From positions 124,001 through 188,000 of the forward strand of contig NZ_LAQO01000014.1 of the NCBI RefSeq assembly GCF_000971975.1: 64,000 nt of DNA, read 5' to 3'. This DNA comes from Paenibacillus algorifonticola. Lineage in GTDB: Bacteria > Bacillota > Bacilli > Paenibacillales > Paenibacillaceae. The first letter of the stretch is position 1. Every line of letters begins with the position of its first letter. The translations under genes and the position numbers were made by a program. The notes beneath the pieces are model-generated. The model was given only the letters and a program-made list of their open reading frames with translations. It was not told the origin of the DNA and did not search any database. Of the stretch, positions 51,081-58,968 are shown in pieces.

Positions 51081-52034
51081 ATGCAAAAAATAAAGCTTTT
51101 TTCCGGTACATCCAATCGCAAGCTCGCTGAACAGGTCTGTTCCTTGCTCGGACAGCCGCTTGGCGATGTCGCCATTACCCGCCAGCAAAGCGGCGAAATT
51201 CACGTTTCCTATCAAGAGCCGATTCGCACCTGTGACGTCTTCATCATTCAAGCGATGTCCCATCCGGTTAATGAGCATTTGGTGGAGCTGCTTGTGCTCA
51301 TTGATGCTGCCAAACGTGCTTCCGCAAATAAAATAAATTTGATTTTACCCTATTACGGCTATGCCCGCCAAGAGCGAAAAACCGCTCCCCGCGAGCCGAT
51401 TTCGGCGAAGCTTGTCGCCGAGGTGCTGACGACTGTAGGCGCTAATCGCATCGTAACGATTGATCTGCATGCCGATCCGATTCAAGGCTTTTTCGAAATT
51501 CCTGTTGACCATTTAACGGCCCTCGACCTTATTATCCAGCATTTGAAAAGCAAAAATATTGAAAATCCGGTCGTCGTATCTCCCGATGCAGGACGCGCTT
51601 CAACAGCGGAAAAGCTTGCGGGCGAGCTGGATTGTCCCTTCGCCATTATGATCAAAAACCGCCCTGCCCACAACCAGACGGAAATTACGCATATTATTGG
51701 GGATGTAGCAGGCAAAACGCCGATCATCATTGAGGATTTGATTGATACCGGAAATACAATCGTCAATGTCGTTAATGCCCTTAAACAAAATGGCGCTGAG
51801 AACGCTTATGTTTGCGCTACGCATGGGCTGTTCTCGGGAGGCGCGCGCAATTTGCTGGCATCGCCGCACATCAGCGAAATCGTCGTCACCGATACGATTG
51901 CGATGCAGGAGGAGCATGAGGCTTATGGTGAAAAGCTTATTATCCTGCCAATAGCCCCTATTATCGCTGCTGCCGTACAAATTATTATTCAGGGCGGCTC
52001 AATCGATACACAGATAAACTCGGGCAAGGTTTAA
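51081..52034 (+). CDS. prs: Ribose-phosphate pyrophosphokinase paralogue under LacI-type control
   Basis: 317 residues. The Prs fold is clear: KLFSGTSNRKLAEQV, flexible loop YARQERKTAPREPI, DLHADPIQGFFEIPVDHL with the catalytic His, and the PRPP-binding EDLIDTGNTIVNVV. The segment usually reading PDHGG is PDAGR and the following lysine region reads MIKNRP, so it is a divergent paralogue and not a typical housekeeping enzyme. It makes PRPP from ribose 5-phosphate and ATP. AGGAGG lies 6 bases before this ATG (3 before the one preceding it). A LacI-type box shared with the allose operon lies just upstream, so expression is probably sugar-induced. Confidence 0.88.
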   Translation: MQKIKLFSGTSNRKLAEQVCSLLGQPLGDVAITRQQSGEIHVSYQEPIRTCDVFIIQAMSHPVNEHLVELLVLIDAAKRASANKINLILPYYGYARQERKTAPREPISAKLVAEVLTTVGANRIVTIDLHADPIQGFFEIPVDHLTALDLIIQHLKSKNIENPVVVSPDAGRASTAEKLAGELDCPFAIMIKNRPAHNQTEITHIIGDVAGKTPIIIEDLIDTGNTIVNVVNALKQNGAENAYVCATHGLFSGGARNLLASPHISEIVVTDTIAMQEEHEAYGEKLIILPIAPIIAAAVQIIIQGGSIDTQINSGKV

Positions 52035-52091
52035 CACCCCACTCTTTTTCCCACGAGCTCCGCAGCATCGATTGGGCAGAGGAGCTGCCCT

Positions 52092-52548
52092 GCGAGCTAA
52101 CGCTCCGACGGTTGTTTTTGTACCCGATGAATATGCATCCATGGAGGAAGAAGTGGCCGCATGGGCGAAATTCTAAATCGTCAGACAGAAGCCGAAGCAT
52201 GGAACAAGCAGTTTACCCAAAGAGCGGAAGCCGCGCGCAAAAAAGCACAGGCTGCTGTGCCAGCCAATGCCTCATTTACAATTGCTGATTTCAATTGGCT
52301 CACCAATGTAGGCATTGTCGGAAAAAGCGCAAACCGCGGCGGTAAAGCGGTGTACGACCTGCTTGGCCCCGCCCCTGCCTCAAAGATTAAACAGGATTTA
52401 ATCGATAAAGGCGAGGAAAGTATGGTTATCAGCTCCGAGCTATTCGGGGAATATGTGGGGATTATCTTCTGCTGATCCCTATACGACGATTTATCAGGCT
52501 GAAGAAATTGCTGAAAAATTAGCCGCCAAGCAAACTAAGCTGCAATAG
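52092..52548 (+). pseudogene. Fragment of an iron-siderophore ABC binding protein gene
   Basis: Only the C-terminal part of a FeuA/FhuD-type solute-binding protein remains, spread over frames. APTVVFVPDEYASMEEEVAA is in one frame up to about 52160. The frame then shifts by one to GEILNRQTEAEAWNKQF through GGKAVYDLLGPAPASKIKQD and SSELFGEY, and shifts again near 52450 to SADPYTTIYQAEEIAEKLAA and a TAG at 52548. The N-terminal half and lipobox are absent. The two frame shifts plus truncation make this a clear remnant. Confidence 0.8.
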
Positions 52549-52632
52549 GCTAAGGAGCAGACCATAATTGACCTGTTCACGTATTGATCAATCGTCTTCT
52601 TTTGTCGGACAGGCTGGTCCCACTTATCGTTA

Positions 52633-52681
52633 AAAATGGAAGGGCGCGAGGGCAACGATATGCCTTCCGCCCTTCCATTTT
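52633..52681. terminator. Bidirectional terminator
   Basis: A 14-bp stem AAAATGGAAGGGCG / CGCCCTTCCATTTT with an A-run before and T-run after, between the siderophore-protein remnant (plus) and the xylanase gene (minus). Confidence 0.85.
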
Positions 52682-52760
52682 GTTATATTCCTGTATCCGT
52701 CTTTCTAAATCTCTGCATTTCTATATTTCTGCTTTTCTTTCTTACTGCTCATTCCACGGC

Positions 52761-55109
52761 TTAGCTAGGCTCCGTGCCCCACACTAAATTTCCGTTCTGA
52801 TACAACGTGATCTTCGTATAATCTGCATAAGTCGTTCGCAGCGAGTTAAAAGAATAATCATCCGTCTCGCTGAAATTCGTCCAATCGTTCTTATGAATGC
52901 GCGTATGAATTTCGCCAGATGTCCCGCCCGCTGGAATGCTGCCAGCGCCAGAGCTAAAGGACAGCTCCACATAATAATCGGCGCCTGTCCGCGGCGTGCT
53001 CAGCTTGACGAAGCTGCCCGTCACATTGCTATTGCCTACTTGGGCATAGTCGCTGAAGAAGTTTTGCTGCTTCTCCCCGTCAATCGTATACCAATAGCGA
53101 ATCGTCAATCCGCTCATTGCAACGGGAGTCGTCCCGTTATTTTTTATGATGAACTGCGGTTTGAGCTGGTTATCTCCAGCATTGGTATCCCCTGCCCGGT
53201 ACGCTACTGCTAATGAACCAGAAGGCTGCTCTGGACCGGTCGTACCGCTCGGTGTTGCGACGACTTCAGCCGAAGCTGCTCCCGTGCCAGCGCTGTTGGC
53301 CGCTTGAATAATATAATAATAGGTCGTTCCGTTCGTAACGGCTGTGTCATTATAACCGCTGCCAGATACAGCAGCAGACAGCGTCGTATATGGCCCGCCG
53401 CTCGTCGTTGCCCGTTTCACCGTGTACGAGGTCGCGCCAGCTACCGCATTCCAAGCAAGCTGAACCTGCATGCTGCCAGCTGTCGCTGTTAAGCCAGACG
53501 GCGCAGCAGGAACTATCGGCCCTCCAGGCGTTTGGACCGCTTCCAGCACCGACCAATAGGCAGGTTTGGACTGCAAGCGCTCGTCGAATAGCAGCGGCCA
53601 ATTGTTGCGGGCTACCGGGAAGGTGCGAAGCCACGTATGCGCATCATCCTTGCCCCATAATGTCACATTCGTAACGGTGTCCGTATGCCGCAGAAACACC
53701 TGAAATAGCGACTTGTACAAATTGGCTTGGCGCTGCTTCAGCTCATCGGAGAATGTCTCATAGGATTGTGAATTATCCGAATAGACGCTAATGTCCAACT
53801 CGGTAATATGCGTCTCCAGTCCAAGCGCTTTGAATTTGATAATGGAGCTTTCAATTTCCGCAAGCGATGGATAATAAAGACTAATATGCGTCTGGTGGCC
53901 GACGCCGTCAACCGGAATGCCTTTGGCCTGCAAACGTGTAATTAAGTTATACAGCGCCTGACTTTTTGCCGGTTCATGCGTATTGTAATCGTTAATGAAC
54001 AGCTTCACCGTCGGATCCACTGCATGGGCAAACTCAAACGCTTTTTCAATATATTCTTCACCCGCAATTTGATACCATAGGCTGCGGCGCAAGCCATCTG
54101 ACTGCGACGCATCAATGACCTCATTAACTACATCCCAGGCATAAATTTTGCCCTCATATCGTTCCATTACAGTCTGAATATGATTTTGCATACGCGCATA
54201 GAGCACCGCTTTGCTGACCAAGTTTCCGTTCGCGTCACGGAACACCCAATCAGGCGTTTGCGCATGCCAGACGAGCGTATGTCCGCGCACCTGCTGGCCA
54301 TTTTGCACACCGAAAGCAACAGCAGCATCTGCCTCGATAAAATTAAATACGTTTTCCTGCGGCTCCGTGCTGTCCCACTTCAGCACATTGCCAGGCGTGA
54401 CGCTGTTAAAATGCTTAATCAGAAGCTGTTTATCCGGCTCGGTCAGCAGCTCATCATTGGTAAAGGCCGAGCCAAGCAGAAATTTTCCGGCAAAAGCATC
54501 TTGAAGCGAAGGGATGTCGTCTTCAATAATAATTGGGCCGAGATCCGGCTTCCGCTCGAACCGGAAATCATCAACGTAGAAGGAAGCGGTTGCACTTCCC
54601 GGCACCTCGAAATAAACCGATACCTGAGTGGCCGGCTCCAGCATTTTGAATGTAGCCTGCAGCTTCGTCCAGCCGCTCGCTGTGGCTGCGCCAGATGCGA
54701 TATTTTCATAGCGGGTACCAGCTGGCAATGTGCGCTGAAGAGACATCGAAATATTGGTGTTTGCTGCTCCAGCAGGCAGCTTGACCCAACCAATAAACTC
54801 ATACGTTTGCCCAACCTCAAGCTGGCTTGTCACATCAAGAGAAGGTCCATGCCAAGTACTTGTGCGCCCACTTACCGCCAAACCGTAGGCTCCGCTACGT
54901 GCTGCTGCTGCATCCGCAGCCAGAACCTCCGCACCGCCGCGGCCAACCCATTGCTGGACCGTACCATCCTCGAAATCGCTTTGCTGGAGCAACGTATTTT
55001 CCGTTTCCTCCGCTTGCACAGACTTTGCCCAATAGACGGGAAGCAATAAACTTAGGACAATCAGAAATTTAAGCGCTTTCATAAATGGGTAAAGCTGACG
55101 ATTGCTCAT
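52761..55109 (-). CDS. Secreted GH10 endo-xylanase with CBM, FN3 and CBM3
   Basis: 782 residues: signal peptide (cut near SVQAEE); an N-terminal carbohydrate-binding module of the CBM4/9 or CBM22 type (about 37-187); a GH10 domain (about 200-530) with acid/base E330 in WDVVNEVID and nucleophile E437 in ITELDIS; an FN3 linker (about 540-625); and a C-terminal CBM3 cellulose-binding module (about 635-782). It cuts beta-1,4-xylan while held on cellulose. The start has AAGGAG about 10 bases upstream. A cre-like sequence lies inside the signal-peptide codons, pointing to glucose repression. No xylan-specific regulator is adjacent. Confidence 0.93.
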   Translation of the reverse strand: MSNRQLYPFMKALKFLIVLSLLLPVYWAKSVQAEETENTLLQQSDFEDGTVQQWVGRGGAEVLAADAAAARSGAYGLAVSGRTSTWHGPSLDVTSQLEVGQTYEFIGWVKLPAGAANTNISMSLQRTLPAGTRYENIASGAATASGWTKLQATFKMLEPATQVSVYFEVPGSATASFYVDDFRFERKPDLGPIIIEDDIPSLQDAFAGKFLLGSAFTNDELLTEPDKQLLIKHFNSVTPGNVLKWDSTEPQENVFNFIEADAAVAFGVQNGQQVRGHTLVWHAQTPDWVFRDANGNLVSKAVLYARMQNHIQTVMERYEGKIYAWDVVNEVIDASQSDGLRRSLWYQIAGEEYIEKAFEFAHAVDPTVKLFINDYNTHEPAKSQALYNLITRLQAKGIPVDGVGHQTHISLYYPSLAEIESSIIKFKALGLETHITELDISVYSDNSQSYETFSDELKQRQANLYKSLFQVFLRHTDTVTNVTLWGKDDAHTWLRTFPVARNNWPLLFDERLQSKPAYWSVLEAVQTPGGPIVPAAPSGLTATAGSMQVQLAWNAVAGATSYTVKRATTSGGPYTTLSAAVSGSGYNDTAVTNGTTYYYIIQAANSAGTGAASAEVVATPSGTTGPEQPSGSLAVAYRAGDTNAGDNQLKPQFIIKNNGTTPVAMSGLTIRYWYTIDGEKQQNFFSDYAQVGNSNVTGSFVKLSTPRTGADYYVELSFSSGAGSIPAGGTSGEIHTRIHKNDWTNFSETDDYSFNSLRTTYADYTKITLYQNGNLVWGTEPS
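55068..55081 (-). promoter_or_regulatory. cre-like site inside the xylanase coding start
   Basis: TGAAAGCGCTTAAA on the coding strand (codons for MKALK) fits the CcpA consensus except in the penultimate positions. Intragenic cre sites near starts can act as roadblocks. Confidence 0.4.
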
Positions 55110-55446
55110 TCTTTAATTCACTCCTTTTCCTATTCGGGTACGGTTGCCACTCACAAATCCACGGTGCTGTCGTTCAAACATATCTAAGCGAAGAAAACGA
55201 CATATACCTGTCTATATTTTTAAACAGCCGCGCCTCCTCCCTATTTTGGTTGGAAGAGCCGCCCCGTGTGCAAGCCTGTTTACCCGATAGATAGAGCTGG
55301 GAACGACCCATATGGAAAATTATACATCTTCCTAGCCAAGCCTACAATATCAATTAATAGGAAAATTTGTAATTAAAATTTGTGCAGTTGTCGTAAACGA
55401 TGATAAGCCACTCTTAGGTTTCACTGATTATTAGGGGAATAGATAC
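55110..55446. other. Intergenic region, 337 bp
   Basis: It lies between the TetR stop and the xylanase start (both minus). It is AT-rich with no gene; it presumably holds the xylanase promoter, but no confident -35/-10 pair or terminator could be assigned. Confidence 0.4.
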
Positions 55447-56064
55447 TTACGGTTGGAACTGACAAAGGCCTATTTTTTTGAAAGTGATTTTGTCCATTTT
55501 GCGATTTACCAGTCCAATTAACTGGTCTGCCATGTAGGACGTGGAATATTTAAAGCCCGATTCTTCCCAATAAAGAATAACGCCCATTGCAGCTGACATC
55601 TGGTAGCTGAGCAAAATTTCATAGTCTAGAGCAGGGCTGCCCTCATCCATAATAATGTGCATATCCCGCCTCATCGACTCCCGAAGCACGTCGTAAAGCT
55701 CAAACCCAAAGCTCCGATCTACGGAAAGCAGCGCCTGAAATTCATCTTTATGTTTCTCAATATGATTAAAAAGCTGCAGCGCCGAAGGATAAATATCTTC
55801 TGCCTTTACCAGATCCATCCCCTCGTAAGGGACGAGCAAAGTTTCGGCAAAGCCAAGCAGAAATTCGCTTCGTATTTCTTGCAGCAGCTCTTCCTTGCCG
55901 ACAAAATGCTTATAAAAGGTTCCGCGATTGTAATCCGCCCGCTTCGCCACATCAAGTATGGTCACAGCCTCATATCCTCGCTCTAATATGAGCGACACGA
56001 ATGCAGCTTTAATCGCTTGACGCGTTCTTCTCGTCCTTCGGTCCAGTTGCTTCTCCGTTGCCAA
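55447..56064 (-). CDS. TetR-family regulator, divergent from two SDR genes
   Basis: 205 residues from TTG 56064 (GGAGG 9 bases upstream). The longer in-frame extension of 48 codons is rejected: it has no site and unlikely composition. The helix-turn-helix block reads RQAIKAAFVSLILERGYEAV then TILDVAKRADYNRGTFYKHF, the pattern of the TetR subgroup with a C-terminal TetR_C-type domain. The divergent SDR pair and the palindromes at 56271 and 56306 suggest that it represses them. Confidence 0.85.
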   Translation of the reverse strand: MATEKQLDRRTRRTRQAIKAAFVSLILERGYEAVTILDVAKRADYNRGTFYKHFVGKEELLQEIRSEFLLGFAETLLVPYEGMDLVKAEDIYPSALQLFNHIEKHKDEFQALLSVDRSFGFELYDVLRESMRRDMHIIMDEGSPALDYEILLSYQMSAAMGVILYWEESGFKYSTSYMADQLIGLVNRKMDKITFKKIGLCQFQP

Positions 56065-56407
56065 TGCGCTCAGCCTCCAAAGCTTATAGATAATATTGTC
56101 CCTATTATACCTCATTGGATATTCCACAATAAATGTTATCTTATCTCTCACGCCTATTAAACACCCAAGACATGCATACGATGGAATACATTTGAACATC
56201 ATTAGCAAAAATCAACAAATAAGTTTCATATGTTCAATTTTCATCTATAAGTAGACATACATTCTTTACCTGTCACTTACGTGACACTTAGGAAGGTATT
56301 GATTATTGTCGTGACAACATTGTGAAGTGTAACCTGTAATGGCAGACATACAACTTATCCATTCAAGATGCGCTCGACTAAATTATAAGATAAGGATGCG
56401 ATCAAAC
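56065..56407. promoter_or_regulatory. Divergent regulatory region with operator-like palindromes
   Basis: A 343-bp gap without genes. TGTCACTTACGTGACA (56271-56286) is a perfect 6-bp inverted repeat with a 4-base spacer, and TTGTCGTGACAA (56306-56317) is a 5-bp repeat with a 2-base spacer. Both lie 90-140 bp before the first SDR gene and are candidate TetR operators. Confidence 0.5.
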
Positions 56408-57175
56408 ATGGTTACAACAACAACGAAAACCGCAGTCATTACAGGCGCCGCTGGCGGCATTGGAAAAGAGCTTGCCCGCCGTTTTGTAGAGCGTAAAGTT
56501 AATTTGGTACTGGTAGACTTGAAGCTTGAAGCCTTGCAGCAAGTCATTGCTGAGCTGGGCCTTGACGATTCCAACTCCCTAATAGTAGCAGCAGACGTCT
56601 CCAAAGAAGAAGATGTTGAAAACTACGTAAACAAAGCCGTCGAAAAATTCGGCACGATCGATTATTTTGCCAACAATGCAGGCATCGAAGGTCCATCCGG
56701 ACTCATCGAAGAGCAAAGCGTGAAAGCACTCGACCTTGTATATAACGTAAACGTACGCGGCGTATTCCTCGGCCTTCACTATGTCGTTCCTGTTATGAAA
56801 AAACAAAAATCCGGCGCGATTTTGAACACTTCCTCGCTGGCAGGCCTCATGGGCGCACCTGGCATGTCCCCATACATCATGTCCAAGCATGCCGTAATTG
56901 GCTTGACTCGCGTTACAGCCAATGAGCTTGCTCCGCTTGGCATTCGTGTCAACGCCGTTCTTCCAGGCACGATCAATACGCGCATGATGCGTCAAATTGA
57001 AGAAAACTTTGGCAATCCAGAGGCCTTCAAAAAAGCCAATGAAGCAGCAACACCAATGGGTCGTTACGGTGAGCCGGAAGAAGTAGCAGCTGTAATGAAC
57101 TTCCTCCTGTCCGATGAAGCTTCTTTCGTTACGGCATCACTTTATACTGTCGATGGCGGTATGGTTGGACAATAA
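56408..57175 (+). CDS. Short-chain dehydrogenase/reductase, copy 1
   Basis: 255 residues, classical SDR: cofactor motif TGAAGGIG, NNAG at about 90, catalytic Ser in NTSSLAG and YIMSK (Tyr-Lys). A basic residue early after beta-2 and the Asp ending VLVDLK suggest NAD(H) preference. ATG 56408 is used because the longer frame has no binding site. It lies 42 bp before the second SDR gene, with which it is probably co-transcribed. The substrate is unknown. Confidence 0.88.
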   Translation: MVTTTTKTAVITGAAGGIGKELARRFVERKVNLVLVDLKLEALQQVIAELGLDDSNSLIVAADVSKEEDVENYVNKAVEKFGTIDYFANNAGIEGPSGLIEEQSVKALDLVYNVNVRGVFLGLHYVVPVMKKQKSGAILNTSSLAGLMGAPGMSPYIMSKHAVIGLTRVTANELAPLGIRVNAVLPGTINTRMMRQIEENFGNPEAFKKANEAATPMGRYGEPEEVAAVMNFLLSDEASFVTASLYTVDGGMVGQ

Positions 57176-57217
57176 CCAATATATATATATAACTAACCGA
57201 AAAGGAGACTATCCATA

Positions 57218-57970
57218 ATGAAGCTTGAAAACAAAGTCATCATCATTACAGGTGCGGGAAGCGGCATTGGACGTGCGACTGCCTTGAAGCTTGCTGCCGA
57301 AGGCGCTATCGTCGTCTCCTCCGACTACAATGAAGCTACTGCTAAAGAAACAGCTGAATTGATCAAGCAAGCTGGCGGACAAGCTTCCGCAATCCGCGCC
57401 GACGTTTCCAGCGTGGAAGATGTTAAAAATATGATTGACAAAGCAGTTGAAACGCACGGCACGCTTGACGGAATTTTCAACAATGCTGGTGTTGGCGATA
57501 TCCGCTCCTTTGAGGATCACACACCTGAATACTTCAACCATGTTATTTCCGTAGACCAATTTGGCGTGTATCTCGGCATCTACTATGCTTCCAAGAAAAT
57601 GAAGGAGCTTGGTGTTAAAGGTATTATTGTCAACACCGCTTCCATCTTCGGCTACATGGCTGCTAAGGGCAGCTTTGCTTATCAGGCTGCAAAGGCCGCT
57701 GTTGTCATGATGACGAAATCGGCTGCACTGGAGCTTGCGGATGCAGGCATTCGCGTAACGGCAGTAGCACCGGGCTTCATCGATACACCGATTATCAAGG
57801 ATGGCGATGATTTCAAAAATTTCCTTGCTGAACAGCACCTGAGCAAGAAGCTCATTCAGCCGGAGCAAATTGCTGATGTTGTAGCTTTCCTCTTCTCCGA
57901 AGAGGCCTCGGCAATCAACGGACAGACGATTCCTGTAGAAGATGGCTTCCTCATCTTTAAGCGCTCTTAA
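57218..57970 (+). CDS. Short-chain dehydrogenase/reductase, copy 2
   Basis: 250 residues, classical SDR: TGAGSGIG, NNAG, Ser in NTASIFG and YQAAK (Tyr-Lys), Asp at the end of beta-2 (VVSSDYN) favouring NAD(H). AAAAGGAGA lies about 9 bases before ATG 57218. With copy 1 it forms a two-gene operon divergent from a TetR gene; both may act on the same toxic or aromatic substrate. Confidence 0.9.
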   Translation: MKLENKVIIITGAGSGIGRATALKLAAEGAIVVSSDYNEATAKETAELIKQAGGQASAIRADVSSVEDVKNMIDKAVETHGTLDGIFNNAGVGDIRSFEDHTPEYFNHVISVDQFGVYLGIYYASKKMKELGVKGIIVNTASIFGYMAAKGSFAYQAAKAAVVMMTKSAALELADAGIRVTAVAPGFIDTPIIKDGDDFKNFLAEQHLSKKLIQPEQIADVVAFLFSEEASAINGQTIPVEDGFLIFKRS

Positions 57971-57984
57971 TTAATACTAACAAG

Positions 57985-58013
57985 CAGCATCTTCCGATTA
58001 CTGGCAGGTGCTG
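57985..58013 (+). terminator. Terminator of the SDR operon
   Basis: CAGCAT-loop-GTGCTG type hairpin followed by TTTTCTTTTTC on the plus strand. Confidence 0.65.
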
Positions 58014-58198
58014 TTTTCTTTTTCTCGTCGTTTTTTCCCTATCGAATTAGTGCTGTGGCTATGTTCATTTACTCAATAGTCAACGGCTAGAGAAATATTA
58101 AAATGCCTGTACCCGCAAAGCTCAGACATAAACCAGCCTTGTTGTTATCATCGCCTCTTTATAGTATAAATAGGCATAACAAGGGAGCTGATGCTGGT

Positions 58199-58831
58199 AT
58201 GTACAAGCATATTATTTTTGATTTTGACGGTACGATTGCCGACTCTGCTGCCGCTATATTGACCATCTATAATGAAATGGCGGCGCAATATCGTTTTAAG
58301 CCCGTAACGGAAGAGGAATACAAGAAGCTCAGCCAGCTTTCTTTGCAGGAGCGATTCAAGGCGCTTGACGTGCCCTTTTATCGTTTTATGCTGTTTCGCA
58401 AAATCAGCAAGGAATTCAAACGGAAATACAACGAGCATGTTGCTTCTATTCCGTTTTGTGACGGGATGCAAGATGTATTAAGTCATTTGCTGCAAAGCGG
58501 CATAAAACTATCCGTTATTACATCCAATGCTGCTGACAACGTCGCAGATTTTCTGCAGCCCCACGGCATTCACACCCTGCATGACATACGCAGCTCCAGC
58601 GGTCTGTTCGGCAAGCATAAAACCATTCAAAGCTATTTGAAAGAAAACCAACTCCGGCCGGAGGACGTAATCTACGTCGGCGATGAGCTGCGGGATATCG
58701 TAGCTTCCCATAAATGCGGCATTAAGGTAATCGGAGTCACTTGGGGACTCGACCCTAAGGAACTGCTGGCATCCGGCAAACCTAGTTTTTTGATTGACCA
58801 GCCCGATGAGCTTTTGCAGCTTGTCCAGTAG
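58199..58831 (+). CDS. HAD-family phosphatase (phosphoglycolate-phosphatase-like)
   Basis: 210 residues. HAD motifs: I DFDGTIADS (nucleophile Asp12-type), II SVITSNAAD, and IV VGDELRDI. An alpha-helical cap (about 17-95) is present. Such enzymes hydrolyse phosphate esters, e.g. phosphoglycolate or nucleoside/sugar phosphates; the substrate is not known. ATG 58199 has AAGGGAG about 11 bases upstream; the longer upstream frame lacks any site. Confidence 0.85.
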   Translation: MYKHIIFDFDGTIADSAAAILTIYNEMAAQYRFKPVTEEEYKKLSQLSLQERFKALDVPFYRFMLFRKISKEFKRKYNEHVASIPFCDGMQDVLSHLLQSGIKLSVITSNAADNVADFLQPHGIHTLHDIRSSSGLFGKHKTIQSYLKENQLRPEDVIYVGDELRDIVASHKCGIKVIGVTWGLDPKELLASGKPSFLIDQPDELLQLVQ

Positions 58832-58857
58832 TTAAGATAAAGCTCCCCATTAACATG

Positions 58858-58897
58858 GACAGTCCCACGAATTAATAAAAAATGCGGGACTGTTCAT
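58858..58897. terminator. Hairpin terminator after the HAD gene
   Basis: GACAGTCCC pairs with GGGACTGTTC around an AT-rich loop, between the HAD gene and the convergent large surface-protein gene. Confidence 0.6.
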
Positions 58898-58968
58898 GCT
58901 TAATGCAGTTAACCATTCATCCGTTTTAACTTCTCTCGGCTCAAAAGCTAGCTCTTGGCAAGCTGCCT

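Noticed and set aside
52035-52091. Possible short leader peptide between prs and the siderophore-protein remnant
   Set aside because: No start codon with a ribosome binding site and no conserved residues are visible.
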